Positions 34,601 to 37,806 of a stretch of DNA of 64,000 bases are shown here, in pieces (the first letter of the stretch is position 1; each line of letters opens with the position of its first letter). Below the pieces are notes generated by a model that made no database searches, had not been told where the DNA came from, and saw nothing but the letters and a program-made list of their open reading frames with translations. Both the position numbers and the translations under genes were made by a program. The DNA is from Halichondria panicea (lineage: Eukaryota; Porifera; Demospongiae; Suberitida; Halichondriidae). The stretch lies in assembly GCF_963675165.1 (NCBI RefSeq), contig NC_087384.1, positions 1,944,501 through 2,008,500 of the forward strand. Reading direction: 5' to 3'.

Positions 34601-34756
34601 GAAGCATAAAGTATACATGTAACTACATACATAAAGTACCTTACATTTACGTCAACCCCCATGCAGCACTGTATGGGACTTGTGGAGGCTCTGGATGGAA
34701 GTAAGCTAGAAGACAGTTACAAGAAAGTTCAAGCAAAGTTAGCCAGAGACTTTTGA
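1..34756 (+). CDS. GCN1: GCN1, eIF2-alpha kinase activator (5'-partial, 33 exons in window)
   Basis: GCN1 is a cytosolic HEAT-repeat scaffold on translating or collided ribosomes. It delivers the starvation signal to the eIF2-alpha kinase GCN2. The exons align collinearly with animal GCN1 from about human residue 115 to the C-terminus, giving about 2,464 codons here. The window opens inside the gene, so the start codon is missing. All 33 exons join with matching phase and no internal stop. Exon groups are given in separate entries. The intron after 14979 is unusually large, either 6.2 kb or 18.9 kb depending on which of two duplicated terminal exon pairs is used, and it carries antisense kinase genes. 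The distal tail was chosen as the gene end because DNAAF4 and the rhodanese gene follow it intact, suggesting it is the ancestral copy. Identity is certain; the choice of tail is not. Confidence 0.95.
1396..1704. mobile_element. pogo/Tigger-like MITE in a GCN1 intron
   Basis: A 309-bp element has near-perfect terminal inverted repeats (CAGTAGAACCTCGATTATCC at the left, its complement at the right) and is flanked by TA on both sides, as expected for a TA target duplication. The terminal sequence is typical of pogo/Tigger-class miniature elements. It has no coding capacity. The right end carries a second, internal copy of the terminal motif. Confidence 0.85.
3191..3231. repeat. (CA)n microsatellite forming a splice acceptor
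   Basis: About 20 CA units run directly into the AG of the GCN1 acceptor before 3232. The dinucleotide array therefore supplies the tract that normally is pyrimidine-rich. A similar arrangement occurs at 10605-10632. Confidence 0.8.
4808..8066 (+). CDS. GCN1: GCN1 central HEAT exons before the eEF3-like core (8 exons)
   Basis: Exons read at 4808-5048, 5605-5876, 6041-6124, 6310-6536, 6856-7333, 7617-7712 and 7923-8066, followed directly by the large exon at 8400. Codon phase matches at every junction. Landmarks are TVLRGLCELG near 6415, the DPWESRVGIA stretch near 7105 (DQWEARCGLAL in human), RQSIVVLMGTLAQHMDK near 7655 and the TPSQQVQEAISSCLHPL stretch near 7965. The 557-base intron 5049-5604 is mostly a TATAGCGGG-family miniature element. 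Intron 8067-8399 holds a partial copy of the next exon. Confidence 0.9.
5252..5576. mobile_element. TATAGCGGG-family MITE (copy 1)
   Basis: Starts TACCGTATAGCGGGTATATT and ends with the complementary CCCGCTATATACG. Internal segments repeat the motif GCGAAAATTTATACCC in both orientations, so the element can fold on itself. There is no ORF of note. At least six further copies or relatives lie in this window. Confidence 0.75.
8151..8287 (+). repeat. Intronic exon-fragment copy framed by 33-bp direct repeats
   Basis: Positions 8183-8254 duplicate about 72 bp of the start of the downstream GCN1 exon (8402-8473) with about two mismatches. The copy is bounded on both sides by a 33-bp direct repeat beginning AACATGCATGCTCAG (8151-8182 and 8255-8287). 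It lacks its own AG acceptor and is probably not spliced in. Confidence 0.85.
8400..9599 (+). CDS. GCN1: GCN1 eEF3-like HEAT core, single 1,200-bp exon
   Basis: This is the longest GCN1 exon, exactly 400 codons, phase 0 at both ends. It covers the most conserved part of the protein, the region resembling the HEAT domain of fungal elongation factor eEF3 that contacts the ribosome. Visible blocks nearly identical to animal GCN1 include KGAAYGIAGLVKGLGI, LLLCFGDGNQYVRDATD, CAPKQLSSCLPSIVPKL, MAAQIIGNMYSLTDQKDLSP and ALGAMVRGMG. Its lack of introns contrasts with the finely split exons on either side. Confidence 0.95.
9820..10040. mobile_element. ACCGTATTAC-family MITE (copy 1)
   Basis: Left end TACCGTATTACTAGAATATT and right end AACATTCTAGTAACG are inverted matches. 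The inside is AT-rich with repeated GCAAA/TTTGC motifs and no coding. The element lies in the intron 9600-10100 of GCN1. Confidence 0.65.
10101..14979 (+). CDS. GCN1: GCN1 C-terminal HEAT and GCN2-binding region (11 exons)
   Basis: Exons read at 10101-10243, 10633-10812, 10953-11383, 11606-11800, 12035-12375, 12610-12717, 12903-13034, 13270-13374, 13715-13885, 14273-14421 and 14652-14979. They include LADESEFVRDTALQAGG, LFDDSWRIRCSTVQLLGDLL, RTIAARTLGDLVRKLGERVL and LALDGLKQVMAVKSSVVLPH, all at the expected GCN1 positions. The part from about 11606 to 13374 corresponds to the segment known in yeast and mammals to bind the RWD domain of GCN2. The last exon ends in phase 0, so it can splice to either duplicated terminal exon, both of which also start in phase 0. 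Confidence 0.9.
10605..10632. repeat. (CA)n microsatellite at a GCN1 acceptor
   Basis: A C run followed by CA repeats ends in the AG acceptor of the exon at 10633. Confidence 0.75.
14053..14213. mobile_element. ACCGTATTAC-family MITE (copy 2)
   Basis: Left end TACCGTATTAC and right end ATTCTGGTAATACGGTA are inverted repeats matching the family of the 9820 element. It lies in the GCN1 intron before 14273. Confidence 0.65.
15143..15600. mobile_element. CAGTAGACTC-family MITE (degenerate copy)
   Basis: The left end CAGTAGACTCTTGCTATT and internal motifs (CCACCTCGATATACTG, CTCGCTATTCCGGCCAAACT, CCCAAGGGTGACTGCAT) match the better-preserved copy at 32695-33123. The right terminal repeat is degraded, so the end is approximate. 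The rest of 14980-16309 is non-coding GCN1 intron with no other recognisable gene. Confidence 0.6.
16021..16062. repeat. Perfect short palindrome with 14-bp arms
   Basis: GCCACGCCCACCAT is followed by a short loop and its exact reverse complement ATGGTGGGCGTGGC. It lies about 250 bp beyond the 3' end of the antisense gene K1. It may be a small foldback or an RNA hairpin in a 3' region; no function can be assigned. Confidence 0.7.
16310..18433 (-). CDS. K1: LRR receptor with IRE1-like kinase and KEN domain (type A)
   Basis: Intact single-exon gene of about 707 aa. In order: signal peptide (MVFLMCLCLTGIFLF), LRRs at about 45-195, five W-rich 11-residue repeats (GEWLSNIWYYT type) at about 215-280, and a membrane span with a Cys-rich edge. 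Then comes a kinase from about 325 (TAVKKY lysine, HRDIKPANILL, SDFDLG, WAAPELW, VDIFSLGCVFYYVLAKGRHP) and a C-terminal KEN domain (LLRFIRNKTEHFDELSEE, ARYFNEKFPKLLLYTF). The kinase/KEN pair is that of IRE1 and RNase L. The LRR ectodomain is neither IRE1's luminal domain nor RNase L's ankyrins. The Arg-Asn and His of the RNase loop are kept, but DFG is DFD and the IRE1 Tyr position is Met. The reading frame extends upstream to 18514, but the start at 18433 fits K3 and a signal peptide. It is antisense within a GCN1 intron. Confidence 0.85.
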   Translation of the reverse strand: MVFLMCLCLTGIFLFPTTMGRSNQSECNLYGNGMLAKCENMNNFSDLKDVPSTITHLEITNSNLPTLNFTLFLSRFLNLKSIVFDGCKIEYIKIGMNPQFTEIRNLSIRNNDIDIIRENSFQQFPNVEIIDFVHNGVTKIYEDGFKDLFRIQVINLTNNSIEKIENEAFKNLPKLEVLDLSFNDNLKPFTYSDESRPKIITSGSENLVNFSGNPKQNESGWFTGIWFYICGRISDIFTGGWLSTIWYYTGEWLSNIWYYTGGLLSGLWFYIGLVILFILSCTGCAVCLSSIIIKDKEDEQNKIQRLLSSTYDREIGQIRLENRIADNVWAGTLQDGRKTAVKKYRKASSSQPEKELDILLHMSNTKPNPHIVQYYCKQEKDGFLYVALEMCQSNLEKAIIVLKKEKFESSRFLLEAKQCLGQITDGLWHVHKQGIQHRDIKPANILLKRRGDGVYFLISDFDLGHFEKDYSDHKKPYGSKGWAAPELWKGGKRTTAVDIFSLGCVFYYVLAKGRHPFGPIDNLEQCQQTICQSTERPKLTKLQELGQSFTTVLAKSLINSMLERDFRKRPKVMSVVEHPMFWNEEKISKFYHNIGKMAVDKEQETFQRMLRADSSEVYSTGDWTSYLDTIVKCDVDKRMDIADICKLLRFIRNKTEHFDELSEELKHTYYCCSEGVARYFNEKFPKLLLYTFQKKEELDQVNRKKTN
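18477..18592 (-). promoter_or_regulatory. Conserved 5' flank of K1 (candidate promoter)
   Basis: About 107 bp just upstream of K1 is nearly identical to 21054-21162 upstream of K2. It contains AAGGGTATATCCCTT and a repeated ATTTATGA motif on the gene strand. Such conservation at two loci suggests a promoter or 5' UTR, though recent duplication alone would also give it. The following 18593-19119 shows no gene or repeat that I recognise. Confidence 0.4.
19120..20995 (-). pseudogene. K2: broken chimera, type A LRR ectodomain plus type B kinase
   Basis: The 5' half matches K1 closely (signal peptide, LRRs, start of the W-rich repeat). Relative to K1 it carries two separate 7-bp deletions, near 20755 and 20627, that shift the frame twice. 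A TAA near 20140 then interrupts the link to the kinase. The kinase half resembles K4, not K1, so the locus is a fusion of the two subfamilies. Catalytic features have decayed: HRDIQPRN (Lys lost), VPKEQ for APE, SVTIFS for AVDIFS. The KEN loop ends as VVQDQNYTHMQC and stops, so the RNase module is truncated. The 334-aa ORF at 19120-20124 is the surviving kinase part. Confidence 0.85.
21054..21162 (-). promoter_or_regulatory. Conserved 5' flank of K2 (copy of K1 flank)
   Basis: Nearly identical to 18477-18592. Here the ATG that would extend the K1 frame upstream lies out of frame with K2, which supports the shorter start chosen for K1. Confidence 0.35.
21199..22318 (+). CDS. GCN1: GCN1 proximal terminal exon pair (duplicate tail)
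   Basis: Two exons, 21199-21393 (65 codons) and 22229-22318 (29 codons plus TGA), with good acceptor and donor sites and open frame. The first encodes the HEAT segment SSDIRVAGCDVCASLSS and DKNTAVKATAEKAVSNL, matching SSDIRLVAEK and DKNTVVRAYSDQAIVNL of human GCN1. The protein equals that of the distal copy at 33831-34756 except for one Glu/Asp difference near the end. I count about 12 synonymous differences between the copies. It may be an alternative 3' end of GCN1 or a very recently converted duplicate. The 835-base intron between the exons contains an inverted-repeat element. Confidence 0.7.
21560..22200. mobile_element. Foldback-type element inside the proximal GCN1 tail intron
   Basis: Arms of about 65 bp (21722-21787 and 22081-22146, sharing the CATAAGAAGA...GAGTGTCGAACTA segment) are inverted to each other. 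A related copy of the right half lies at 23826-24120. No coding capacity was found. Ends are uncertain. Confidence 0.6.
22319..23640. other. Interval without recognisable gene
   Basis: AT-rich DNA with short palindromes (GCTAGCTAGCTAG near 22945, a run of TATATAGCTATAGC near 23400). By synteny with 34757-36987 this should hold a second DNAAF4, but I see no trace of it, so that part was deleted after duplication. Confidence 0.5.
23641..23765 (+). pseudogene. Decayed copy of the rhodanese-gene exon 2
   Basis: Strong match to 36988-37107 (CGTCC...GAGGAGTATGA, TCAGGA.CGATTCAG, TTGATCCAGAGAGT, GGTGAGAGGTAC). It has an in-frame TGA after the GATCCAGAGAGTGCA motif and several substitutions. The donor GGTGAGAGGTA survives. 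No exon 1 or exon 3 copy is visible nearby. It marks the right part of the duplicated block. Confidence 0.85.
23826..24120. mobile_element. Partial second copy of the 21560-22200 foldback element
   Basis: Shares AGCTCTGAACGTTGAA, ACGGTTAACATTTACTAG, CATGTTACTTTGTGCAC and TATCAGTAGTTCGACA with the element in the proximal tail intron, in the same orientation. It abuts the truncated GCN1 exon copy at 24165 and so sits at the left edge of the second duplication unit. Confidence 0.6.
24165..24440 (+). pseudogene. Truncated, decayed copy of GCN1 exon 14652-14979
   Basis: Begins at AACTAGAGCAGCTGCTAACC, about 50 bp inside the original exon, and continues to its end. It retains NSADWAIMQ, QRMLDLG and KRQVAEAVVALAT but has an internal deletion after the ACTGCACTA motif, frame disruption and a TAG at the old donor. 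It proves that the duplicated block started within or before this GCN1 exon. Confidence 0.9.
24462..24592. repeat. Long palindrome (snapback element)
   Basis: AGACACTGTTTAGGAAGTTT at the left and its complement AAACTTCCTAAACAGTGTCT at the right are arms of about 38 bp with few mismatches around an about 50-bp centre. It is probably a foldback MITE. It lies between the GCN1 exon relic and the 3' end of K3. Confidence 0.75.
24873..26852 (-). CDS. K3: LRR receptor with IRE1-like kinase and KEN domain (type A)
   Basis: Intact single-exon gene, 659 aa. Signal peptide (MAFFILFLCLTGSFLF), LRRs to about residue 200 (LYIRHNNIDIIRENTFQQFP, IVNLSHNSIEEID), membrane span about 228-254 with a CSCCACC edge, kinase about 265-545 (IAVKKY, HRDIKPTNILL, SDFDLG, WAAPELW, DVFSLGCVFYYVLANGRHP), KEN domain about 546-650 (LLRFIRNKSEHFDELSED, ARYFNEKFSKLLLYTF). 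It differs from K1 mainly in lacking the W-rich juxtamembrane repeats. The catalytic-loop Asp and Lys, the RNase-loop Arg-Asn and His are present. DFG is DFD and the IRE1 Tyr position is Met. Known kinase/KEN proteins dimerise to activate the RNase; here LRR clustering would be the inferred trigger. Antisense to GCN1. Confidence 0.85.
   Translation of the reverse strand: MAFFILFLCLTGSFLFPITMGRSNQGKCSLYRNNKLAKCEKVYNMKDLNDLPSTITHLEITNSDLFALNFALIPLRITNLESIVFDGCKTEYIKIEISPQFTTVRSLYIRHNNIDIIRENTFQQFPNVVNIAFDHNKVKKIYKDAFNNLFDIEIVNLSHNSIEEIDDQSFKNLPMLKIVDLSFNDELQTFDYTDTSSPKISFIFEDSIKTLYYSDAHQDRQITRLWKYRYLLGIVFLLIPILFILFCSCCACCMSEIIVRDMHGNFSEIYAMEIGQIKIEKRMAHNVWKGTLRDGRSIAVKKYLKASSSKPDKELDILLRMSNTKPSPNIVQYFCKEENDNHLYIALELCDMNLEEAIQSKKEATSSQLTSLRQITDGLWHVHKQGIQHRDIKPTNILLKQRDDGLYFLISDFDLGHFEKENSDHKKPYGTIGWAAPELWKGGKRTSAVDVFSLGCVFYYVLANGRHPFGKIDDLEQCQRNICYGIGQPKLSQLKIEGSRGFKPVLAKSLINFMIQRDYKKRPKARWVIQHPIFWTDEEISKFYHNIGKMAVDKEQETFQRMVRADSSEVYTGSWTSYLDVIVKCDVDKRMDKADICRLLRFIRNKSEHFDELSEDLKRTYYCCSEGVARYFNEKFSKLLLYTFQKKEELEQLNRKKKN
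27133..27305. repeat. Palindromic foldback element
   Basis: Arms ACCTAGCCAAGATTAAGTG / CACGTGACTTGGCTAGGT with inner GAGGATGGCCTC / GAGGCCATCC pairs span about 170 bp. It is likely a foldback MITE upstream of K3. Confidence 0.65.
27431..27720 (+). other. Unassigned coding-like stretch between K3 and K4
   Basis: Two overlapping short frames (62-90 codons) end near a GGTACAGGTACG donor-like site. The frame around 27545 (MPPVDLAYWMGNFVRKLYG) looks protein-like but I do not recognise the family. It could be a transposon remnant or an isolated exon. The rest of 26853-28218 holds the 27133 palindrome and otherwise nothing that I recognise. Confidence 0.25.
28219..30252 (-). CDS. K4: LRR receptor with IRE1-like kinase and KEN domain (type B)
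   Basis: Intact single-exon gene, 677 aa. Signal peptide at residues 1-23, a Cys-rich LRR N-cap (CPVKCTCYQ), LRRs about 60-205 (FINLSHNSIETIEENAF, TLDLSNNKLKKVD) with several N-glycosylation sites, membrane span about 232-254. The kinase runs about 280-545 (VAVKRSK, HRDIKPENILI, SDFDLGH, WVAPELW, VDIFSMGCVFYYALTRGKHP). The KEN domain is about 548-665 (LIKVVRDKITHFDRI, RMYYDTIFPRLLIEMY). It differs from K1/K3 throughout, so it forms a second subfamily. In the RNase loop Arg and His remain, but Asn is Asp and the IRE1 Tyr position is Lys. DFG is DFD. RNase activity is therefore uncertain. Antisense to GCN1. Confidence 0.85.
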   Translation of the reverse strand: MTKPLSITTIVLVLTIGFNLTVTLEQDCPVKCTCYQYLNRQVVECTEFEETDLIGFNNLSVDTTDLILRDGSWSIIDFGRFPSHLTKLITISINNFTTSYLSRYSDSIHKQTFKEVQNVSIQFTKINLIRNGMFHFFPNITHIILNNNRIDEIYKKSFSGLKRIEFINLSHNSIETIEENAFINLKIKTLDLSNNKLKKVDICLLRKNLSTTLVLSHTPAEECNTSQDLEYNFTFLIYCAILIIITTGIIKIYNLNTHKVERTQEKVSNEIHHQTVGKIKFSPKEIGRNVFKGEISGDNRTVAVKRSKLNPYINEIRELDILLQLTKKEESHNNVIQYIMTETDKEYRYIALIPVCEGTLHDAILNKNKIANKYMATGRGSCLEQLANGLKFLHDKKVQHRDIKPENILIKYEGDTARFIISDFDLGHITGTESKHKTNYGTMGWVAPELWGKEKRLPAVDIFSMGCVFYYALTRGKHPFGAITTKSERKECQDKILGMMSPILEDNELQLEHMFMKVQAKDLIKLMLTFNGEERPDASEVLDHPFFWDDEEFHIFYRNVGDKFDDINAEKYEELRKCIRENSTKVYRNNNWKVHIQDKVIRDSFSGKRENDICSLIKVVRDKITHFDRIKAKSSSQFEIYRRKGGVRMYYDTIFPRLLIEMYHADRTFQAQAQAST
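30503..30858. mobile_element. CAGTAGACTC-family MITE (copy 2)
   Basis: Matches 32695-33123 over most of its length (CTCTCTGAAGTAC, CCACCTCGATATA, CTCGCTATTCCGGCCAAGCT, end GACGAGAGTCAACTG). Its left end is shortened. It lies upstream of K4. Confidence 0.7.
30873..31360. repeat. Cluster of nested TATAGCGGG-family elements
   Basis: At least three partial copies lie head to tail. Each has TATAGCGGGTA or TATACCCGCTATA ends and internal GCAGCCTTTCTGCA and CACGAACATT motifs. ORFs predicted across 31267-31611 fall in this repeat and are not genes. Confidence 0.6.
31655..33698 (-). pseudogene. K5: broken chimera, type B ectodomain plus type A C-lobe/KEN, with MITE insertion
   Basis: From its 5' end (33698) it has a K4-like signal peptide, Cys-cap and LRRs (CPVKCTCYKHQ, FINLSHNGIETIEED), already frameshifted near 33350. 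A complete MITE (32695-33123) is inserted after the LRRs. K4-like kinase N-lobe fragments follow to about 32310, where the sequence switches to K3-like C-lobe and KEN (KPALAKGLINSM, VARYFNEKFPKLL) with several stops. The order is the reverse of the K2 fusion. The 3' end carries a small tandem duplication of the last KEN codons (near 31680 and 31710). Not functional as a full protein. Confidence 0.85.
32695..33123. mobile_element. CAGTAGACTC-family MITE (best-preserved copy) inserted in K5
   Basis: Terminal inverted repeats CAGTAGACTCTCGCTATTC and ATTAACGAGAGTCTACTG are flanked by TA on both sides. No transposase frame. The insertion splits pseudogene K5, so it postdates the gene copy. Confidence 0.85.
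33831..34756 (+). CDS. GCN1: GCN1 distal terminal exon pair (probable ancestral tail)
   Basis: Two exons, 33831-34025 and 34667-34756, ending ...KLARDF then TGA. They follow the 14652-14979 exon in phase. DNAAF4 and the rhodanese gene lie immediately downstream, and a decayed rhodanese exon follows the proximal tail in the same order. This copy therefore most likely occupies the original locus. The 641-base intron between the two exons holds a degenerate TATAGCGGG-family element and a CATG microsatellite (34140-34160). Confidence 0.8.
34062..34270. mobile_element. Degenerate TATAGCGGG-family element in distal GCN1 tail intron
   Basis: Contains GCGAACATTTATACCCATG, CGAAAGTTTATTTCC and the end CTGCTACACGGTA, plus a CATG repeat in the middle. 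Ends approximate. Confidence 0.5.
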
Positions 34757-35319
34757 ACATTATTTTCATAGTACAGAATCAGATATTACGATTGTATTCC
34801 GTTAACCTTCTAGTTTATTAGTTTATGGAGTTGTTAAAAATGCATAATTATTGTTTTATGGTGTGATAGGGTATTTACCTAATAATTATAGCTGCATGGC
34901 ATGTCACGTACTGCATTCATATGATGTAGCTTGTACATGTATAGGGAGATATAATTATATATATTCTGTGTTCTTTTGTAATTGCATGTCTCTACATGCA
35001 TGTGTACTGTTTTGATGTAACAGAGTGTATAATTTTATTAATTTTGTTCGTTCAATTTTGAAACAATCAAGTTAGAGACTGCATGCACACATACCCCCAA
35101 GTAAAATTAATTTGTGTCACGCCGAATTATTGCATAATTGCATCACATAATTAATTTTTATGGAATAATTATGGTTGTGCTTGCAGGGCTGCAGCAGGTA
35201 TAAATGCTTTTTGTAATTTATAATGGTGTGGTAAAATTTAAATGGAAATGTATACTTAAAATAGTGAACAGAAAGTGACTATGCAGGTTGCCATGACATA
35301 TACAATACAAAGAACCGCT
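34757..35319. other. Convergent intergenic interval GCN1 / DNAAF4
   Basis: These 563 bases hold the 3' flanks of GCN1 (+) and DNAAF4 (-). They are AT-rich and I see no other gene or clear repeat. Confidence 0.5.
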
Positions 35320-36495
35320 TCACCTAATACATCTGTTCTCATAGGCTACTCTAAGCCTAACACAGTCCTCCTTCAGAGAGTCATCGTCAGGCACTAGTTT
35401 CACAGCTGCCTCATAATCTTGCACAGCCAGTCCATACTCCTCTTCGTTGGCAAATGCTGTTCCTCTTCTCACAAACACTTTAGATCTTGACATGTAGTTT
35501 GAGGGCACCACAGGATAGAACAGTTCTAATGCTCTCGTACAGTCGTTAATACACTTGTCATTATCATCGGTTGCCAGGTAACAAGCAGCTCTGTTTGAGA
35601 ATAGTTGCGGTAAGTTGGGGTTGAGTTCAATCGCTTCAGAAAATGCATTGATAGCTGCTTCATAGTTTCCAGTTCTGAAGAAATCCACTCCTTTATCTTT
35701 GAGAAATTCAGGGTTTCTCTCGTTAATGTCACCATTTGAGTTGTCTTTGTCCTTAGTGATACGACGAGCAGCTGCTTGCTTGGTCAGCCACTCCTCCTCT
35801 TCTTGAGCCTTGGACTCGCGAGCAGCTGTCGGAAATACTCGAGGGGTGAATCGAACTTGGATGCTCCCAGATTTCCTAGGGGGTGGGGCTGATTGGCCCT
35901 TCTTGTCAGATTTAAATATCACATTGCGTTCACCTGATGATTTAGTAGTTTGTGGTTGGGATTTTGGTGGCTGTGCTTGTATACGAACTTTCTTCTTCTT
36001 TTCCTTCCATGCCTCCAGCTCTCGTTCAGCTTTGTCTCTCTCACTTTGTTTGATAGTCTCGATTCGCTCTCTCTCATCTTCTTCAAGTTTCATCTGCTGT
36101 CTGATGGCAAACGTCTCTTCCTCTTTTTTCTTCTTAGCTTTTTGCTCAACAACTTCTGAAGCTGTCTTCTGGACGTGCTCAATTGCTTCTCTCCTCTTTT
36201 CAACCATGACGGATTTTTCCTTCGATTCTTCTGAGTTTAGTCGTCCCCACGTCCCAGGTTCTTGTTTGATCAGTACAAATTCTATCACTCCATTACCCAC
36301 TTTGGCTGTGCACTTCTCTTCCACCACCAATGCAAAGAGATGGACCTCAAATAGGAAGGGGGGGTAGTTAACTTTGATGTATTGGTTAGTGGAGAATATG
36401 TCTGCTTTGCTGCCTTTAACACCCTTCAAGGGGATAATGATAGTCAGGTCAAGCTCTGATTCTTTCCATGTGTAGTCAGTTACAGCGATCGGCAT
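35320..36495 (-). CDS. DNAAF4: DNAAF4 (DYX1C1), dynein axonemal assembly factor
   Basis: Single-exon gene, 391 aa, close to the family's usual ~420. It is an HSP90/HSP70 co-chaperone for cytoplasmic pre-assembly of ciliary dynein arms. The N-terminal CS/p23-like domain covers about 1-85 (MPIAVTDYTWKESELDL, KVNYPPFLFEVHLFA). A charged coiled coil follows at about 95-175 (ERDKAERELEAWKEKKKK), then the family signature VRFTPRVFPTAARESKAQEE and C-terminal TPRs from about 265 (LKDKGVDFFRTGNYEAAINA, YAL-type repeats to 385). Sponges have ciliated choanocytes and larvae, so the role fits. It is head-to-head with the rhodanese gene, 126 bp apart. Confidence 0.95.
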   Translation of the reverse strand: MPIAVTDYTWKESELDLTIIIPLKGVKGSKADIFSTNQYIKVNYPPFLFEVHLFALVVEEKCTAKVGNGVIEFVLIKQEPGTWGRLNSEESKEKSVMVEKRREAIEHVQKTASEVVEQKAKKKKEEETFAIRQQMKLEEDERERIETIKQSERDKAERELEAWKEKKKKVRIQAQPPKSQPQTTKSSGERNVIFKSDKKGQSAPPPRKSGSIQVRFTPRVFPTAARESKAQEEEEWLTKQAAARRITKDKDNSNGDINERNPEFLKDKGVDFFRTGNYEAAINAFSEAIELNPNLPQLFSNRAACYLATDDNDKCINDCTRALELFYPVVPSNYMSRSKVFVRRGTAFANEEEYGLAVQDYEAAVKLVPDDDSLKEDCVRLRVAYENRCIR

Positions 36496-36621
36496 GATTT
36501 TGGAGCTCTAACTAGCTTGATTCTCAGTGTCTTTCAGCTTGACTTTTCTAGATGACCTTCGACCTTGAGATAATTTATAGTTTTGTCCTCTGAACTTTGT
36601 TATGATTATCTAGTCATCATC
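36496..36621. promoter_or_regulatory. Bidirectional promoter DNAAF4 / rhodanese gene
   Basis: Only 126 bp separate the two divergent start codons, so 5' UTRs and core promoters must share this segment. No TATA box at a convincing distance is seen. Confidence 0.55.
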
Positions 36622-37646
36622 ATGGCTGCTCCAGCTCCATCTTTGTCCATGTCTATGAGAATGACTGTGTACGGGATTAGTAAGAAGTTCCCCACTATCA
36701 GAAATATCACATGTGAGCAACTAAACAACTGGATTGAAGATGAGAGCAAGAAATTAGTTTGTTTGGTAAGTCTTGATCTCTTTGTGAAAAAAATGATGTC
36801 TGAGGCAGACACTATTGTGTCCTTATTATTGATTTGTGAAAAACAGTGTGTGGAATTATTCAATTCGTTCATTGTTAAAAATTTCCAACATTGTAATTAA
36901 AGCGTCAGCATAATGTGAGCCATCATCCTGCATCTTTGATTACAATTTTATGCGGTTTAAACCGGTGAATAAACCATGACATTATAGGACACTCGTCCCA
37001 TGGAGGAGTATGACGTGAGCCACATATCAGGAGCGATTCAGGTTGATCCAGAGAGTGAGCAGTCACTGGAGGATCTGGGCATCACAGGCGACAGTACTGG
37101 TGAGAGGTACTTTACAGACCAGGAGCGTAAGCAAGCAAACATCTATTCCTATCCATCACATGCCCACACACACACACCCATTCACTCTTGTTATGGGCAA
37201 GTGTTGCTATTATAAAGCTCCAGAACCAGAAGCCTCAAGGGCACATACTTTTTAGAGTATGGGAAAGGTTTAGATACATGCTTGCTACTGCACAGGGTTT
37301 GTTTGTCTACCGGTATTGTAATATATGTACCTCATTTTAATTTGTATAATAATTATTACTGCTATTATATACCCCAAGTGGACTGTCATGACCCCCTTCA
37401 GTGGTGTGCTACTGCTCTGTGGGTTACCGCTCGTCCAATGTGGCCAAGACCCTGTTCAGCAAGCACAAACAGAGCACTGGCTCATCAGATGAGACATTAG
37501 ACGTGTACAATCTGGAGGGAGGACTGTTCCAGTGGGCCAACGAGAGACGAGGGATTGTGAACAATAGCGGAGACAAAGTGGCTACTGTGCACCCCTATAG
37601 CTTATTCTGGGGCAAACTGTTGAATTATGATCTAAGACATGAATAG
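36622..37646 (+). CDS. Rhodanese-domain protein
   Basis: Three exons: 36622-36765, 36988-37099 and 37402-37646, phases 0 and 1, giving 166 aa. The protein reads as a single rhodanese fold: N-terminal VYGISKKFPTIRNITCEQL, the D(T)RP..EYDVSHISGAIQV block and the active-site loop CYCSVGYRSSNVAKTLF, with the likely catalytic Cys in CSVGYR. It ends NLEGGLFQWANERR and a short tail. Single-domain rhodaneses transfer sulfane sulfur or act as phosphatase-like folds; the substrate is not deducible. A decayed copy of exon 2 at 23641-23765 belongs to the block duplication. Confidence 0.85.
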
Positions 37647-37806
37647 TCGTAAAACTTGTTTTTCGTTTTCATGATCAGCCTTTTTTTTTTATTATTATGC
37701 TGCACTAGTTTAAAATACACAACATGCAGGGATATAACATTCTGAATGAAACACAGGATAATTTGTATAATTATTTGTATGATAAAGATTCTATATATAG
37801 ATCAAT

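Noticed and set aside
35810-36367. 185-codon + strand ORF
   Set aside because: Antisense shadow of the DNAAF4 coiled-coil region; low-complexity Ser/Phe/Leu translation.
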